Part shown: positions 25,074 to 33,489 of the stretch, in pieces
How the letters are laid out: each line of letters starts with the position of its first letter
Numbering within the stretch: position 1 is the first letter of the stretch
Assembly (NCBI RefSeq): GCF_003851685.1
Contig: NZ_CP027727.1
Location: forward strand, 1,364,001 to 1,428,000
DNA length: 64,000 nucleotides
Reading direction: 5' to 3'
DNA from: Pseudomonas sp. R5-89-07
GTDB taxonomy: Bacteria; Pseudomonadota; Gammaproteobacteria; Pseudomonadales; Pseudomonadaceae
Made by a program: the position numbers and the translations under genes
Notes under the pieces: model-generated
Told to the model about the DNA's origin: nothing
The model's database searches: none
The model's input: the letters and a program-made list of their open reading frames with translations, nothing else

Positions 25074-26075
25074 ATGGCACTTGGATTCACACCCGCAGTG
25101 GAGCTTTATGGCGCCAATGCCGCGTTGTTCAACGAGCGGCTAGTGGAATGGGAACATACCGACGTAGCCGGATTTGTATCCGACCAACTCAAGTTGACCC
25201 TGGATATCGAGGGCCTTGAAGGCTTGCCCGATCTGGGCGGGAAGATCGGTTTGCGCGTGGGTTACCTTGAGTCCGGCCTGGTGGATAAGGGCGTCTTCAC
25301 GATCACTCAGCGTACACCGTCACTCTTCCCGATGCGGCTGGCGCTGGTGGCCACCGCGGCACCGTTCGATGAGCCCTCCTTCAAGCAGCGCCGCACCGCT
25401 AGCCATGGGCCGATAACCCTGGGCGCACTGTTTCGCCAATTGACCAGCCGCTACGGGTTTTCCCCGCGTGTGGCGCCTGAACTCGATGGCGAGCAGATCG
25501 CGCACATCGATCAGACCAATGAAAGCGATATGGCTTTTCTGACCCGGCTGGCCAAGCGCTTCGATGCGGTGGCCAAGCCTGTCGACGAGCTGTATGTGCT
25601 GGGGCGCAAAGGCCAGGTCAAGTCGTTGTCGGGCAAGGCGCTGCCGGATGTGCGGTTGTCCGTAACCCATGACAATCGCCCGGGTGACCGCGCGTTCATC
25701 AGCGCCAAGCTTACCGAAGACAGTCGCGCCAAATACAGCGGCGCCCAAGCGTCCTGGTGGGATGCGGCGGCCGGCAAAAAGCAGGTCGTGGACGTGGGCA
25801 TCGCACCCTTCAAGATAGTCACTCAGCGCTACCAGAGCGAAGACGAAGCGCGCTCGGCTGCGCAGGGCGAGATGCGGCGCGTGTGGCGAGAAGGGCTGCT
25901 GATCGATGTGGTATGTCCCGGTAATCCGTCGTTGGCCGCTGAAGGGTTGCTGCTGCTGGACGAGTCATGGCCGGGCTTTATGCAGGGGCGCTGGTCGATC
26001 AAGAAGGTGACGGCCAGCGGTAAACGAGCAGGCGGCTACCGGTGCACGATCCAGGCCAGCGGTTTGTCGGTGTAG
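25074..26075 (+). CDS. Baseplate hub protein D (gp27-like)
   Basis: A 333-residue homologue of P2 gpD / T4 gp27, the trimeric hub to which the spike V binds (in P2 annotation often called late control protein D). Family features are the N-terminal FTPAVELYGANA, the central LTSRYGFSPRVAPELDGEQI followed by HIDQTNESDMAFLTRLAKRF, and KSLSGKALPDV. Length matches R-pyocin PA0628. Confidence 0.92.
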   Translation: MALGFTPAVELYGANAALFNERLVEWEHTDVAGFVSDQLKLTLDIEGLEGLPDLGGKIGLRVGYLESGLVDKGVFTITQRTPSLFPMRLALVATAAPFDEPSFKQRRTASHGPITLGALFRQLTSRYGFSPRVAPELDGEQIAHIDQTNESDMAFLTRLAKRFDAVAKPVDELYVLGRKGQVKSLSGKALPDVRLSVTHDNRPGDRAFISAKLTEDSRAKYSGAQASWWDAAAGKKQVVDVGIAPFKIVTQRYQSEDEARSAAQGEMRRVWREGLLIDVVCPGNPSLAAEGLLLLDESWPGFMQGRWSIKKVTASGKRAGGYRCTIQASGLSV

Positions 26076-26097
26076 ACACTTATTCAGAGTAAAGCCA

Positions 26098-26655
26098 ATG
26101 CTGATGACACTTGCCCAGCTTCTGGGTGTGATGCCTGGGGCCCGCCTTCGAGCGGGCATTTTTTTGTCCCCTTTAAACGCAGCCTTCGTTCGGTACGAGA
26201 TTAGCAATGCCAAGCGCATCGCCGCCTTCCTCGCCCAAGTCGGCCATGAATCCGCCGAACTGCGCTACGTGCGTGAACTCGGTAGCGACCAGTACCTCAG
26301 CAAGTACGACACCGGCACCCTGGCTGCACGCTTGGGCAATACCCCCGAGGCGGATGGCGATGGCCAGAAATACCGGGGGCGGGGGCTGATTCAGGTCACT
26401 GGTCGCCGTAACTACCTGTCTTGCAGCCAGGCTTTGTTTGGCGATGATCGCCTGCTGCAACAACCGCAACTGCTGGAGCAGCCCGAATGGGCCTGCGAGT
26501 CCGCCGCCTGGTTCTGGCAAACCAACGGCCTCAACGAATTGGCCGACAAGGACCAGTTCACCACCATCACCCGGCGCATCAACGGTGGCTTGAACGGGCT
26601 GCAGGACCGATTGCAATTGTGGGAGCGGGCGAAGGCGGTGTTATGCGTTTCCTAG
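26098..26655 (+). CDS. Endolysin, glycoside hydrolase family 19 (chitinase-like)
   Basis: A 185-residue lysozyme-like enzyme that cuts peptidoglycan glycan strands. GH19 features include AAFLAQVGHESAELRYVRE with the catalytic Glu in GHES, the YRGRGLIQVTGRRNY motif, and ITRRINGGLNGLQDR near the C terminus. It has no signal peptide, so it depends on the holin at 14.4 kb. It lies at the far end of the operon as in R pyocins (PA0629) and overlaps the spanin gene by 13 bases. Confidence 0.93.
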   Translation: MLMTLAQLLGVMPGARLRAGIFLSPLNAAFVRYEISNAKRIAAFLAQVGHESAELRYVRELGSDQYLSKYDTGTLAARLGNTPEADGDGQKYRGRGLIQVTGRRNYLSCSQALFGDDRLLQQPQLLEQPEWACESAAWFWQTNGLNELADKDQFTTITRRINGGLNGLQDRLQLWERAKAVLCVS

Positions 26656-27143
26656 ACTTGTGGCGTTGGGTTGGCGTTTGTCTGCTGCTTGCGCTGGTCT
26701 GGCAAGTTCAGGCCTGGCGCTATGGTGCGCAGCTTGAGCGTCAGGCGGCCGGGCATGCGTTGGCGCTCAGCCAGCAGAGTCAGGCCGCGTTCGCGCAGCA
26801 ACAGGCAGACAAGCACAAACGCCTGGCCCTGGAGCAGCAACTCAGCGCCAACGACCAACACCATGCTCAGGAGTTGAGCGATGCCCAACGTAACCAAGCG
26901 GCTCTGCGCGACCGTCTGGCCACTGCTGATGTGCGGTTGTCAGTCCTTCTCGACGCCACCGACACCGCCAGCTGCGCTGCGCTGCCCACCTCCGCCACCC
27001 CCGGCGGCGTGGTTCATGCAGCCACACGAGCCCGACTTGACCCGGCGCATGCTCAACGAATTATCCGCATCACCGACGACGGCGATAACGCCCTGATCGC
27101 CTTGCGTGCCTGCCAGGCCTATGTGCAGGCCGTCGCGCGTTAG
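26643..27143 (+). CDS. Inner-membrane spanin (Rz/LysB-like)
   Basis: A 166-residue protein with one N-terminal membrane segment (VGVCLLLALVWQVQAW, residues 10-25) followed by a long periplasmic coiled coil (LERQAAGHALALSQQSQAAF; KRLALEQQLSANDQHHAQEL). This is the i-spanin architecture needed to disrupt the outer membrane in the last lysis step. ATG 26643 overlaps the endolysin. A nested Rz1-like frame lies inside the gene. Confidence 0.85.
   Translation: MRFLDLWRWVGVCLLLALVWQVQAWRYGAQLERQAAGHALALSQQSQAAFAQQQADKHKRLALEQQLSANDQHHAQELSDAQRNQAALRDRLATADVRLSVLLDATDTASCAALPTSATPGGVVHAATRARLDPAHAQRIIRITDDGDNALIALRACQAYVQAVAR
26881..27096 (+). CDS. Outer-membrane spanin (Rz1-like lipoprotein) nested in Rz
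   Basis: A 71-codon frame lying wholly inside the spanin gene, shifted +1. The product starts MPNVTKRLCATVWPLLMCGC, a basic N region, hydrophobic core and Cys-Gly-Cys that can serve as a lipidation site. It is followed by a proline-rich segment (STPPTPPAALRCPPPPPPAA), the hallmark of Rz1 o-spanins. An overlapping Rz/Rz1 pair is the classical arrangement. The lipobox is not ideal, so the exact modified Cys is uncertain. Confidence 0.65.
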   Translation: MPNVTKRLCATVWPLLMCGCQSFSTPPTPPAALRCPPPPPPAAWFMQPHEPDLTRRMLNELSASPTTAITP

Positions 27144-27224
27144 TCTTTTGATGCATTCTGCAACTTGCATGGCCGATGGGCTGCTGTAGGGTAGGCGAAC
27201 CACCGCCCATTCCTGGAGACGACC

Positions 27225-27725
27225 GTGAAGGAAATCACTCAACTGGCTGCTGAACTGGGGCGCCGTTTGCAGGTGCTCAATGCCCACGTCACCACCGCCG
27301 AGTCCTGCACCGGCGGCGGTATTGCCGAAGCCATTACGCGGATACCGGGCAGTTCGGCGTGGTTCGAGGCGGGCTACGTCACCTATTCCAACCGGCAGAA
27401 GACCCGGCAATTGAATGTGCCGGAAAAGCTGTTTGCCAAAGTCGGCGCCGTCAGCCAGGACGTGGTGGAAGCGATGGTGCGGGGGGCGCAGGAAAAAAGC
27501 CTGGCGCGCTTTGCCGTGGCGGTCAGCGGCGTGGCGGGCCCGGACGGTGGCTCGCCGGACAAGCCGGTGGGCACGGTGTGGCTGGCGTTTGGCGTGGGAG
27601 AGGAGGTCACGGCCGAGCTTGCGCACTTTCCCGGCAACCGCGATGAGGTCCGCCGACAAACGGTAAAGGCCGCACTGGAGGGCTTGTTGCGACGAGCTGC
27701 AGCAGAAATAGACAATCAGGGGTAG
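27225..27725 (+). CDS. cinA: Nicotinamide-nucleotide amidohydrolase (CinA C-terminal domain, PncC)
   Basis: A 166-residue stand-alone CinA domain. It deamidates NMN to nicotinic acid mononucleotide in the pyridine nucleotide salvage cycle. The signature [21 protein letters not shown] at about residues 25-45 contains the catalytic Ser-Lys-type site (ESCTGG), and [20 protein letters not shown] is the second conserved block. GTG 27225 has TGGAG upstream. It precedes recA as in most pseudomonads and is the right flank of the tailocin. Confidence 0.95.
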   Translation: MKEITQLAAELGRRLQVLNAHVTTAESCTGGGIAEAITRIPGSSAWFEAGYVTYSNRQKTRQLNVPEKLFAKVGAVSQDVVEAMVRGAQEKSLARFAVAVSGVAGPDGGSPDKPVGTVWLAFGVGEEVTAELAHFPGNRDEVRRQTVKAALEGLLRRAAAEIDNQG

Positions 27726-27752
27726 GCGATCTTCGATCTTTGTGGAACAATA

Positions 27753-27768
27753 CTGTCTACTTATACAG
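27753..27768. promoter_or_regulatory. LexA box (SOS operator) of recA
   Basis: CTGTCTACTTATACAG matches CTGT-N8-ACAG exactly, 41 bases upstream of the recA ATG. It shows that recA is under LexA control here. Confidence 0.93.
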
Positions 27769-27808
27769 GTGTTGGCCGTCAGGCCTTATTGATTACGTGA
27801 GGACTTTA

Positions 27809-28867
27809 ATGGACGACAACAAGAAGAAAGCCTTGGCTGCGGCCCTGGGTCAGATCGAACGTCAATTCGGCAAGGGTGCCGTAATGCGTATGGGCGATCA
27901 CGACCGTCAGGCGATCCCGGCTATCTCCACTGGCTCTCTGGGTCTGGACATCGCGCTCGGCATTGGCGGCCTGCCAAAAGGCCGTATCGTTGAAATCTAC
28001 GGTCCTGAATCTTCCGGTAAAACTACCCTGACCCTGTCGGTGATTGCCCAGGCTCAGAAAATGGGGGCTACCTGCGCGTTCGTCGACGCCGAGCACGCCC
28101 TGGATCCTGAATACGCCGGCAAGCTGGGCGTCAACGTTGATGACCTGCTGGTTTCCCAGCCGGACACCGGCGAGCAAGCCCTGGAAATCACCGACATGCT
28201 GGTGCGCTCCAACGCCATCGACGTGATCGTGGTCGACTCCGTGGCGGCGCTGGTACCGAAGGCAGAAATCGAAGGCGAAATGGGCGACATGCACGTGGGC
28301 CTGCAAGCCCGTCTGATGTCCCAGGCGCTGCGTAAAATCACCGGCAACATCAAGAACGCCAACTGCCTGGTGATCTTCATCAACCAGATTCGTATGAAGA
28401 TCGGTGTGATGTTCGGCAGTCCGGAAACCACCACCGGTGGTAACGCGCTGAAGTTCTACGCTTCGGTCCGTCTGGATATCCGCCGTACCGGCGCGGTGAA
28501 AGAAGGTGACGAGGTTGTCGGTAGCGAAACCCGCGTTAAAGTCGTGAAGAACAAGGTAGCTCCACCTTTCCGTCAGGCAGAGTTCCAGATTCTGTATGGC
28601 AAGGGTATCTACCTGAATGGCGAGATGATCGACCTGGGCGTGCTGCATGGTTTCGTCGAGAAGTCCGGTGCCTGGTATGCCTATAACGGCAGCAAGATCG
28701 GTCAGGGCAAGGCCAACTCGGCCAAGTTCCTGGCGGACAACCCGGATATCGCCGCCACGCTTGAGAAGCAGATTCGCGACAAGCTGCTGACCCCTGCGCC
28801 CGACGTCAAAGCCGCTGCCAACCGCGAGCCGGTTGACGAGATGGAAGAAGCCGACACTGACGTCTGA
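27809..28867 (+). CDS. recA: Recombinase A
   Basis: A 352-residue RecA. The start [20 protein letters not shown] at ATG 27809 is the normal N terminus, with TGAGGAC upstream; longer in-frame starts lie over the LexA box. Walker A is [10 protein letters not shown] (about residues 66-75), the L1/L2 region includes [20 protein letters not shown], and the acidic tail ends EEADTDV. It catalyses strand exchange and, as a filament, stimulates self-cleavage of LexA and of the tailocin repressor encoded at 13.1 kb. recX follows after 8 bases. Confidence 0.99.
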   Translation: MDDNKKKALAAALGQIERQFGKGAVMRMGDHDRQAIPAISTGSLGLDIALGIGGLPKGRIVEIYGPESSGKTTLTLSVIAQAQKMGATCAFVDAEHALDPEYAGKLGVNVDDLLVSQPDTGEQALEITDMLVRSNAIDVIVVDSVAALVPKAEIEGEMGDMHVGLQARLMSQALRKITGNIKNANCLVIFINQIRMKIGVMFGSPETTTGGNALKFYASVRLDIRRTGAVKEGDEVVGSETRVKVVKNKVAPPFRQAEFQILYGKGIYLNGEMIDLGVLHGFVEKSGAWYAYNGSKIGQGKANSAKFLADNPDIAATLEKQIRDKLLTPAPDVKAAANREPVDEMEEADTDV

Positions 28868-28875
28868 AGCAAACG

Positions 28876-29343
28876 ATGACTGTTGTACTGGATACACTGG
28901 TCGCCGTTCGGCGCACTGCGATGGACCTGCTCGCACGTCGCGAGCATGGTCGAGTCGAGCTGACGCGCAAATTGCGTCAGCGCGGCGCAGAGGCTGAAAT
29001 GATCGAAACAGCCCTCGACCGTTTGACGGAAGAGGGGCTGCTGTCAGAGTCCCGATACCTCGAAAGCTTTTTATCCTACCGCGCACGCTCCGGTTATGGC
29101 CCTGCGCGAATTCGCGAAGAGTTGAGCCAGCGAGGCCTGCAACGTGCCGATATCGACCTCGCCTTGCGTGAGTGCGGTATCAGTTGGCAGTCGCAGTTGG
29201 AAGAGACCTGGCGCCGCAAGTTTTCAGGTCATCTCCCTATGGATGCTAAAGAGCGCGCCAAGCAAGGGCGTTTCCTGAGTTATCGCGGGTTTTCGATGGA
29301 CATGATCAGTCGCTTGTTAAGCGGCAGAGACATGGATGACTGA
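28876..29343 (+). CDS. recX: RecA regulator RecX
   Basis: A 155-residue RecX of three helical repeats ([54 protein letters not shown]). It caps RecA filaments and limits their growth. It is directly downstream of recA, the usual operon, and closed by a terminator. Confidence 0.96.
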   Translation: MTVVLDTLVAVRRTAMDLLARREHGRVELTRKLRQRGAEAEMIETALDRLTEEGLLSESRYLESFLSYRARSGYGPARIREELSQRGLQRADIDLALRECGISWQSQLEETWRRKFSGHLPMDAKERAKQGRFLSYRGFSMDMISRLLSGRDMDD

Positions 29344-29357
29344 GCGCCACAAAACGA

Positions 29358-29390
29358 AAGGCCCACTATGAAAATAGTGGGCCTTTTTTT
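29358..29390 (+). terminator. Terminator of recA-recX
   Basis: AAAGGCCCACTAT-GAAA-ATAGTGGGCC followed by eight T; a strong, nearly symmetrical hairpin that can also close the minus-strand gene ending at 29406. Confidence 0.92.
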
Positions 29391-29405
29391 TCGTCTACAG
29401 AAAAC

Positions 29406-30518
29406 TCACGCGGGCTGTGGCGCCACGCGCTGTTGCGCCTCGTCCTGAGACTGAACCCAATTTTCCGGCAAGTTGATGTAGTCCACTAGCTCGCGCAACC
29501 GGCCCTGATCGCGGCCGTTGAAGTTGAATACCAGCCGGGTCAAATGGCTGAACCTCGGTTCGTCATGGTCTTCACCGGTGTAGGCAAGCTGCTGGAACGC
29601 TCCGCTCAGCCGCAGGCTGGCGAATTCATCCTGCAAATGGGCCAGGGCGTGATCACTGAGCGGATGATTCATGCGGACTACAAACTCGCGCTTCAACCAG
29701 CGCGTGGAGTGGAAGTTGGCATAAAACCGGTTGATCTCATCCACTGCTTCTTCTGCGCTGTATACCAGGCGTATGAGCTTGAGATCGGTCGGCAGGATGT
29801 AGCGATTAGCCTCCAACTGGCTGCGGATAAAGTCCAGGGCGCCTTGCCAGAAGCCGCCGCCCGGTGCGTCCAGCAAGACCACTGGCACCAGCGGGCTTTT
29901 GCCGGTCTGGATCAGGGTCAGCACTTCCAGGGCTTCGTCCAGGGTGCCAAAACCACCTGGGCACAGGACCAGCGCGTCAGCTTCTTTGACGAAGAACAGT
30001 TTGCGGGTAAAGAAGAAGTGGAAGGACAGCAGGTTGTCGGTGCCATCGATGGTCGGATTGGCATGCTGTTCGAACGGCAGTGTGATGTTGAACCCCAGGC
30101 TGTGTTCCAGGCCCGCGCCTTCATGCGCCGCAGCCATGATGCCACCGCCACCGCCGGTGATAACCATCATGTCGGAGCGCGCCAACGTCGCACCGACTTC
30201 TCGAGCCAATGCATACAGCGGGCTTTCTATTGGCGTACGTGCCGAGCCGAATACCGTGACTTTACGTCGCCCCTTGAACTGTTCGAGTACACGAAAGGCA
30301 TGATCAAGCTCACGTATGGCGCGCAATGTGATCTTGGCGTTCCAACGATCACGGTCGTCCCGGGCCATGCGCATAACAGTGAGGATCATGTCGCGATATA
30401 AGGGAATATTGGGGCTGTCGGGGGCGATCAGCTGGAGTTGCGCGTCAACCTGCTGTGTGAGGTCAGTGCCGTTTTGTTCAAACAGTTCGAGCAGAGGGTC
30501 ATTCGATTCATCAGGCAT
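29406..30518 (-). CDS. LOG-family nucleotide 5-prime-monophosphate nucleosidase (PpnN-like)
   Basis: A 370-residue protein with the Rossmann-type LOG core at about residues 85-260: FGSARTPIESPLY, the nucleotide loop VITGGGGGIMAAAHEGAG, and the PGGFGTLDE active-site motif. These were once called lysine decarboxylases but cleave nucleoside monophosphates to base and ribose phosphate. The extra N-terminal (about 80 residues) and C-terminal helical parts resemble E. coli PpnN (YgdH) more than short plant LOG enzymes. ATG 30518 has AAGGAG upstream. Confidence 0.85.
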   Translation of the reverse strand: MPDESNDPLLELFEQNGTDLTQQVDAQLQLIAPDSPNIPLYRDMILTVMRMARDDRDRWNAKITLRAIRELDHAFRVLEQFKGRRKVTVFGSARTPIESPLYALAREVGATLARSDMMVITGGGGGIMAAAHEGAGLEHSLGFNITLPFEQHANPTIDGTDNLLSFHFFFTRKLFFVKEADALVLCPGGFGTLDEALEVLTLIQTGKSPLVPVVLLDAPGGGFWQGALDFIRSQLEANRYILPTDLKLIRLVYSAEEAVDEINRFYANFHSTRWLKREFVVRMNHPLSDHALAHLQDEFASLRLSGAFQQLAYTGEDHDEPRFSHLTRLVFNFNGRDQGRLRELVDYINLPENWVQSQDEAQQRVAPQPA

Positions 30519-30812
30519 TCAACTTCTCCTTCTTCACAGGGCCTGGGTAGCCGACGAGAGTCGGCAGGCGCCACGACACTGTATGTGTCGCTATTTGCCG
30601 CGGGAGGGCAGGCCTCTTTTGCCCTGAAAATGTTACAGCGCAGCATCGAATACTGCTGAGGGCGGGCGGATGGAATGAGGTGATCATGGGCCGAAAAACC
30701 CTTGGCTGGCAACCGCTTATTGGTCACTCGTCATGGCGTTTAGTCGTAAGCGGGTGTAAGAACGGGGGAAGTGCGCGCCGCAAGGCAGCGACGCGCGAAA
30801 GGCAGGCCAGGG

Positions 30813-31247
30813 TTACTTTTTCTTCTTGGCTGGAGCGGGGCAGTCGGCTTCGGCGAATTTTACCGAGGCTACAGGACGGTTGGTCTTGTTCTCGGTGATT
30901 TCGTAGCGCATCACCGCGCCCTTCGCCATCAGTTCGCGGTAGCCTGGGTTGGTGCATACGCTGCGGCCCAGCTGGAAATACACGGCCTTGGGGTTGGCAC
31001 GCATCTGTTCGGCGCGGTCAGGCAGCACGCTGAGATGATCGATCAGTTGCATGCCTTCCACGGTGTAGGCCACTTCCAGGGTTTTTTCATCGATTTCCCG
31101 GGGCAGGTCCTTGTTGCTTTCGGCCGCGACGCTTTGTAGCTTGCGGTTCATTTGCGCCTCCAGCAGCGAGGCTGCGTGGGCGCCCATAGGCAAGGCCAGC
31201 GCAATAGCGACGGATGGGACAACGAGGCGCAGCATGGAACGCAGCAT
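30813..31247 (-). CDS. PA3611-family secreted/periplasmic protein
   Basis: A 144-residue exported protein. The N-terminal signal peptide (LRLVVPSVAIALALPMGAHA, cleavage after AHA) leads to a mature helical domain with two Cys (SVCTNPGY and ADCPAP) and a KKKK tail. It matches the PA3611 family, reported in P. aeruginosa as quorum-sensing regulated. ATG 31247 with GGAGAG upstream is chosen over the preceding TTG. The 294-base stretch before it (30519-30812) holds only a small dyad, CGACACTGTATGTGTCG near 30580, and no gene. Confidence 0.78.
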   Translation of the reverse strand: MLRSMLRLVVPSVAIALALPMGAHAASLLEAQMNRKLQSVAAESNKDLPREIDEKTLEVAYTVEGMQLIDHLSVLPDRAEQMRANPKAVYFQLGRSVCTNPGYRELMAKGAVMRYEITENKTNRPVASVKFAEADCPAPAKKKK

Positions 31248-31413
31248 CAAACTCTCCTGATTCGGTTACTGGTGCATAGACCAGCCACTGCGCTGTGCGT
31301 TCAGTGGCGCGCAATTATAGGTGAGCGCCGGCCACTACAGCCAGGCGTATCGCTGGTAAACTGCGGCCACTTCAATTGCTCTCGAGTTACCCCGTGTCGA
31401 TTTACCCGTCTCT

Positions 31414-32145
31414 ATGGCGCATTCAATGAGCCACGCCGTCTCCCGCTTGCGTACCCAGCGCCTGGCCCGAGCCGTCAGGCCGTTCCTCAATCGCGGTTCG
31501 CGTGCCGAGCGTTGTGCCGGTTGCCGGGTGATTCCCGAGTATTGCCTGTGCGCGTGGCGACCAACGGTTGAAGCCAAATCTGCGATGTGCCTGTTGATGC
31601 ACGACGTCGAACCCATGAAGCCCAGCAACACCGGATGGTTGATCGCCGATGTTATCGGCGACACCACTGCGTTCGCCTGGTCGCGAACCGAAGTCGATCC
31701 GGACCTGCTCACCTTGCTGGCCGATCCACAATGGCAACCGTATATCGTATTCCCTGGCGAATTCGTGGCGCCTGAGCGAGTGGTCAGCGTGGTGAATACA
31801 GAAGAGGGCAAGCGCCCGCTGTTTATCCTGCTGGACGGCACCTGGAGCGAAGCGCGCAAGATGTTTCGCAAGAGCCCGTACCTGGAGCATTTGCCGGTGT
31901 TGAGCCTGGCGCCGGAGCAGCTGTCACGTTACAAATTGCGCCGCTCCAAGCGCGATGATCACTTCTGCACCGCCGAGGTCGCTGCGCTGTGTCTGGAGCT
32001 GGCCGATGATCAGCTCGCCAGCGAAGTCCTGGATGCCTACCTTGATGTCTTCAGCACGCACTACCTGGCCGCCAAGTTTCAGCTGCCTTTGAATGAGGCG
32101 GACGGTGTCCACACGCGTTTGGCGTCCTTTATTCGGAGGGTATGA
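31414..32145 (+). CDS. tapT: tRNA-uridine aminocarboxypropyltransferase (DTW domain, TapT)
   Basis: A 243-residue DTW-domain protein, or 239 if ATG 31426 is used. The Cys-rich N terminus (RCAGCRVIPEYCLC, probably zinc-binding), the DTW signature LLDGTWSEARKMF near residue 150 and the PLSLAPEQLSRYKLRRS-like block (LSLAPEQLSRYKLR) are diagnostic. The enzyme transfers the 3-amino-3-carboxypropyl group of SAM to uridine in tRNA (acp3U47). No clear Shine-Dalgarno precedes either start. Confidence 0.88.
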   Translation: MAHSMSHAVSRLRTQRLARAVRPFLNRGSRAERCAGCRVIPEYCLCAWRPTVEAKSAMCLLMHDVEPMKPSNTGWLIADVIGDTTAFAWSRTEVDPDLLTLLADPQWQPYIVFPGEFVAPERVVSVVNTEEGKRPLFILLDGTWSEARKMFRKSPYLEHLPVLSLAPEQLSRYKLRRSKRDDHFCTAEVAALCLELADDQLASEVLDAYLDVFSTHYLAAKFQLPLNEADGVHTRLASFIRRV

Positions 32146-32397
32146 CCAGTCGACGTTTGCATGATGGCACCTCAATCGTGCAACCCGCTAGAATCCCCTT
32201 GGGCGTAGTGCTTGACCCCCCAGGCCGCGCTGGGCATGCTGGGCGCCGATTGGGGCGCCCGCTTGGTTTTTCGACGTTGTTTCGCGTGTTTTTGACGTTG
32301 AGCGTGCTCCGTGGCGATGGCTGCCTGGCCGTCGCCTTGTGTACTGGCGAACCCTGAACCCATCAGGGCTCCCCTAAAAAACAGGATCATTTAATCA

Positions 32398-33048
32398 ATG
32401 GCCACATACGAAATCCTGATAGCCGATGACCACCCGCTGTTTCGCAGTGCGCTGCATCAGGCCGTAACGCTGGGCCTTGGCCCGGATGTGCGCATGGTCG
32501 AAGTCGCCAGCATTGCCGAGCTGGAAGCGCGCCTGACCGAAAAATCCGACTGGGACCTGGTGCTGCTCGACCTGAACATGCCCGGTGCCTATGGTTTCTC
32601 CGGGTTGGTGCTGCTGCGCGGGCAATACCCGCAGATCCCGGTAGTGATGGTTTCGGCCCAGGAAGAAGCTGACGTGGTGGTGCGCTCCAAGGAGTTCGGC
32701 GCCAGCGGCTTCATTCCCAAGTCGAGCGCGATGGAAGATATCCAGAAGGCTGTGCGTGCCGTATTGGACGGCGATGTGTCGTGGCCGCCGCAAGCGTTTG
32801 AACAAATCAATGTGTCCGACGAAGCCAAGGCAGCCCGTGATGGCCTGGCCAGCTTGACGCCTCAGCAGTTCCGGGTGTTGACCATGGTCTGTGAAGGCTT
32901 GTTGAACAAGCAGATTGCCTACGAACTGAGCGTGTCGGAAGCGACTATCAAGGCCCACGTCACCGCGATTTTTCGCAAGCTAGGCGTACGTACGCGCACC
33001 CAGGCGGCGTTGCTCTTGCAACAACTTGAGTCAATTTCGCAGCATTAA
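32398..33048 (+). CDS. erdR: LuxR-type response regulator ErdR
   Basis: A 216-residue response regulator. The receiver domain (ILIADDHPLFRSAL; phospho-Asp in LVLLDLNMPGAYG; Lys in ASGFIPKSS) is followed by a LuxR-type helix-turn-helix (LTPQQFRVLTMVCEGLLNKQ; YELSVSEATIKAHVTAIFRK). The same gene lies next to dgkA in P. aeruginosa (PA3604, erdR), where it controls ethanol oxidation and central carbon genes. The preceding 250 bases hold a GGGCGCC/GGCGCCC-type hairpin (about 32240-32262) but no gene. Confidence 0.87.
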   Translation: MATYEILIADDHPLFRSALHQAVTLGLGPDVRMVEVASIAELEARLTEKSDWDLVLLDLNMPGAYGFSGLVLLRGQYPQIPVVMVSAQEEADVVVRSKEFGASGFIPKSSAMEDIQKAVRAVLDGDVSWPPQAFEQINVSDEAKAARDGLASLTPQQFRVLTMVCEGLLNKQIAYELSVSEATIKAHVTAIFRKLGVRTRTQAALLLQQLESISQH

Positions 33049-33123
33049 GTTACAACCGATTCACGCTTTTTTGACTTTGCGTGCTCTAGCTTCCCCACTC
33101 CTCTGGTTCAGTTGCCTACATCT

Positions 33124-33486
33124 ATGTCGCCTTTCAAGGGTCAAACCGGTATCAAACGTATCTTCAACGCAGGGGGCTATTCCCTGGATGGCCTGCGCGC
33201 GGCTTTCACCGGCGAGGCGGCGTTCCGTCAGTTGGTACTGCTGAACGTCATCCTGATTCCGTTGAGTTTCTTCCTGCACGTCAGTCGCGTCGAACGGGCC
33301 TTGCTGATTGCCGTGTGCCTGCTGGCCCTGATTGTCGAATTGCTCAATTCGGCGGTGGAAGCGGCTATCGACCGCATTTCCCTTGACCGCCACCCGCTGT
33401 CGAAAAACGCCAAGGACATGGGCAGCGCCGCGCAGTTCGTGGCCTTGACCATGATCACGCTGGTGTGGGCGGTCATCCTGATCTAG
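33124..33486 (+). CDS. dgkA: Diacylglycerol kinase (undecaprenol/DAG kinase)
   Basis: A 120-residue integral membrane kinase with three predicted helices. Family motifs are the N-terminal RIFNAGGYSLDGLRAAFTGE, AAFRQLVLLN and the catalytic ELLNSAVEAAIDRIS followed by KNAKDMGSAAQFVALT. It recycles diacylglycerol to phosphatidic acid. ATG 33124 is used; the frame also opens at TTG 33112. It is convergent with finR, the stops being 3 bases apart. Confidence 0.94.
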   Translation: MSPFKGQTGIKRIFNAGGYSLDGLRAAFTGEAAFRQLVLLNVILIPLSFFLHVSRVERALLIAVCLLALIVELLNSAVEAAIDRISLDRHPLSKNAKDMGSAAQFVALTMITLVWAVILI

Positions 33487-33489
33487 CGA

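Noticed and set aside
11783..27224. Attachment (att) repeats or integrase for the tailocin
   Set aside because: No direct repeat shared by the two ends and no integrase or excisionase gene were seen; the block is a fixed tailocin rather than an excisable prophage.
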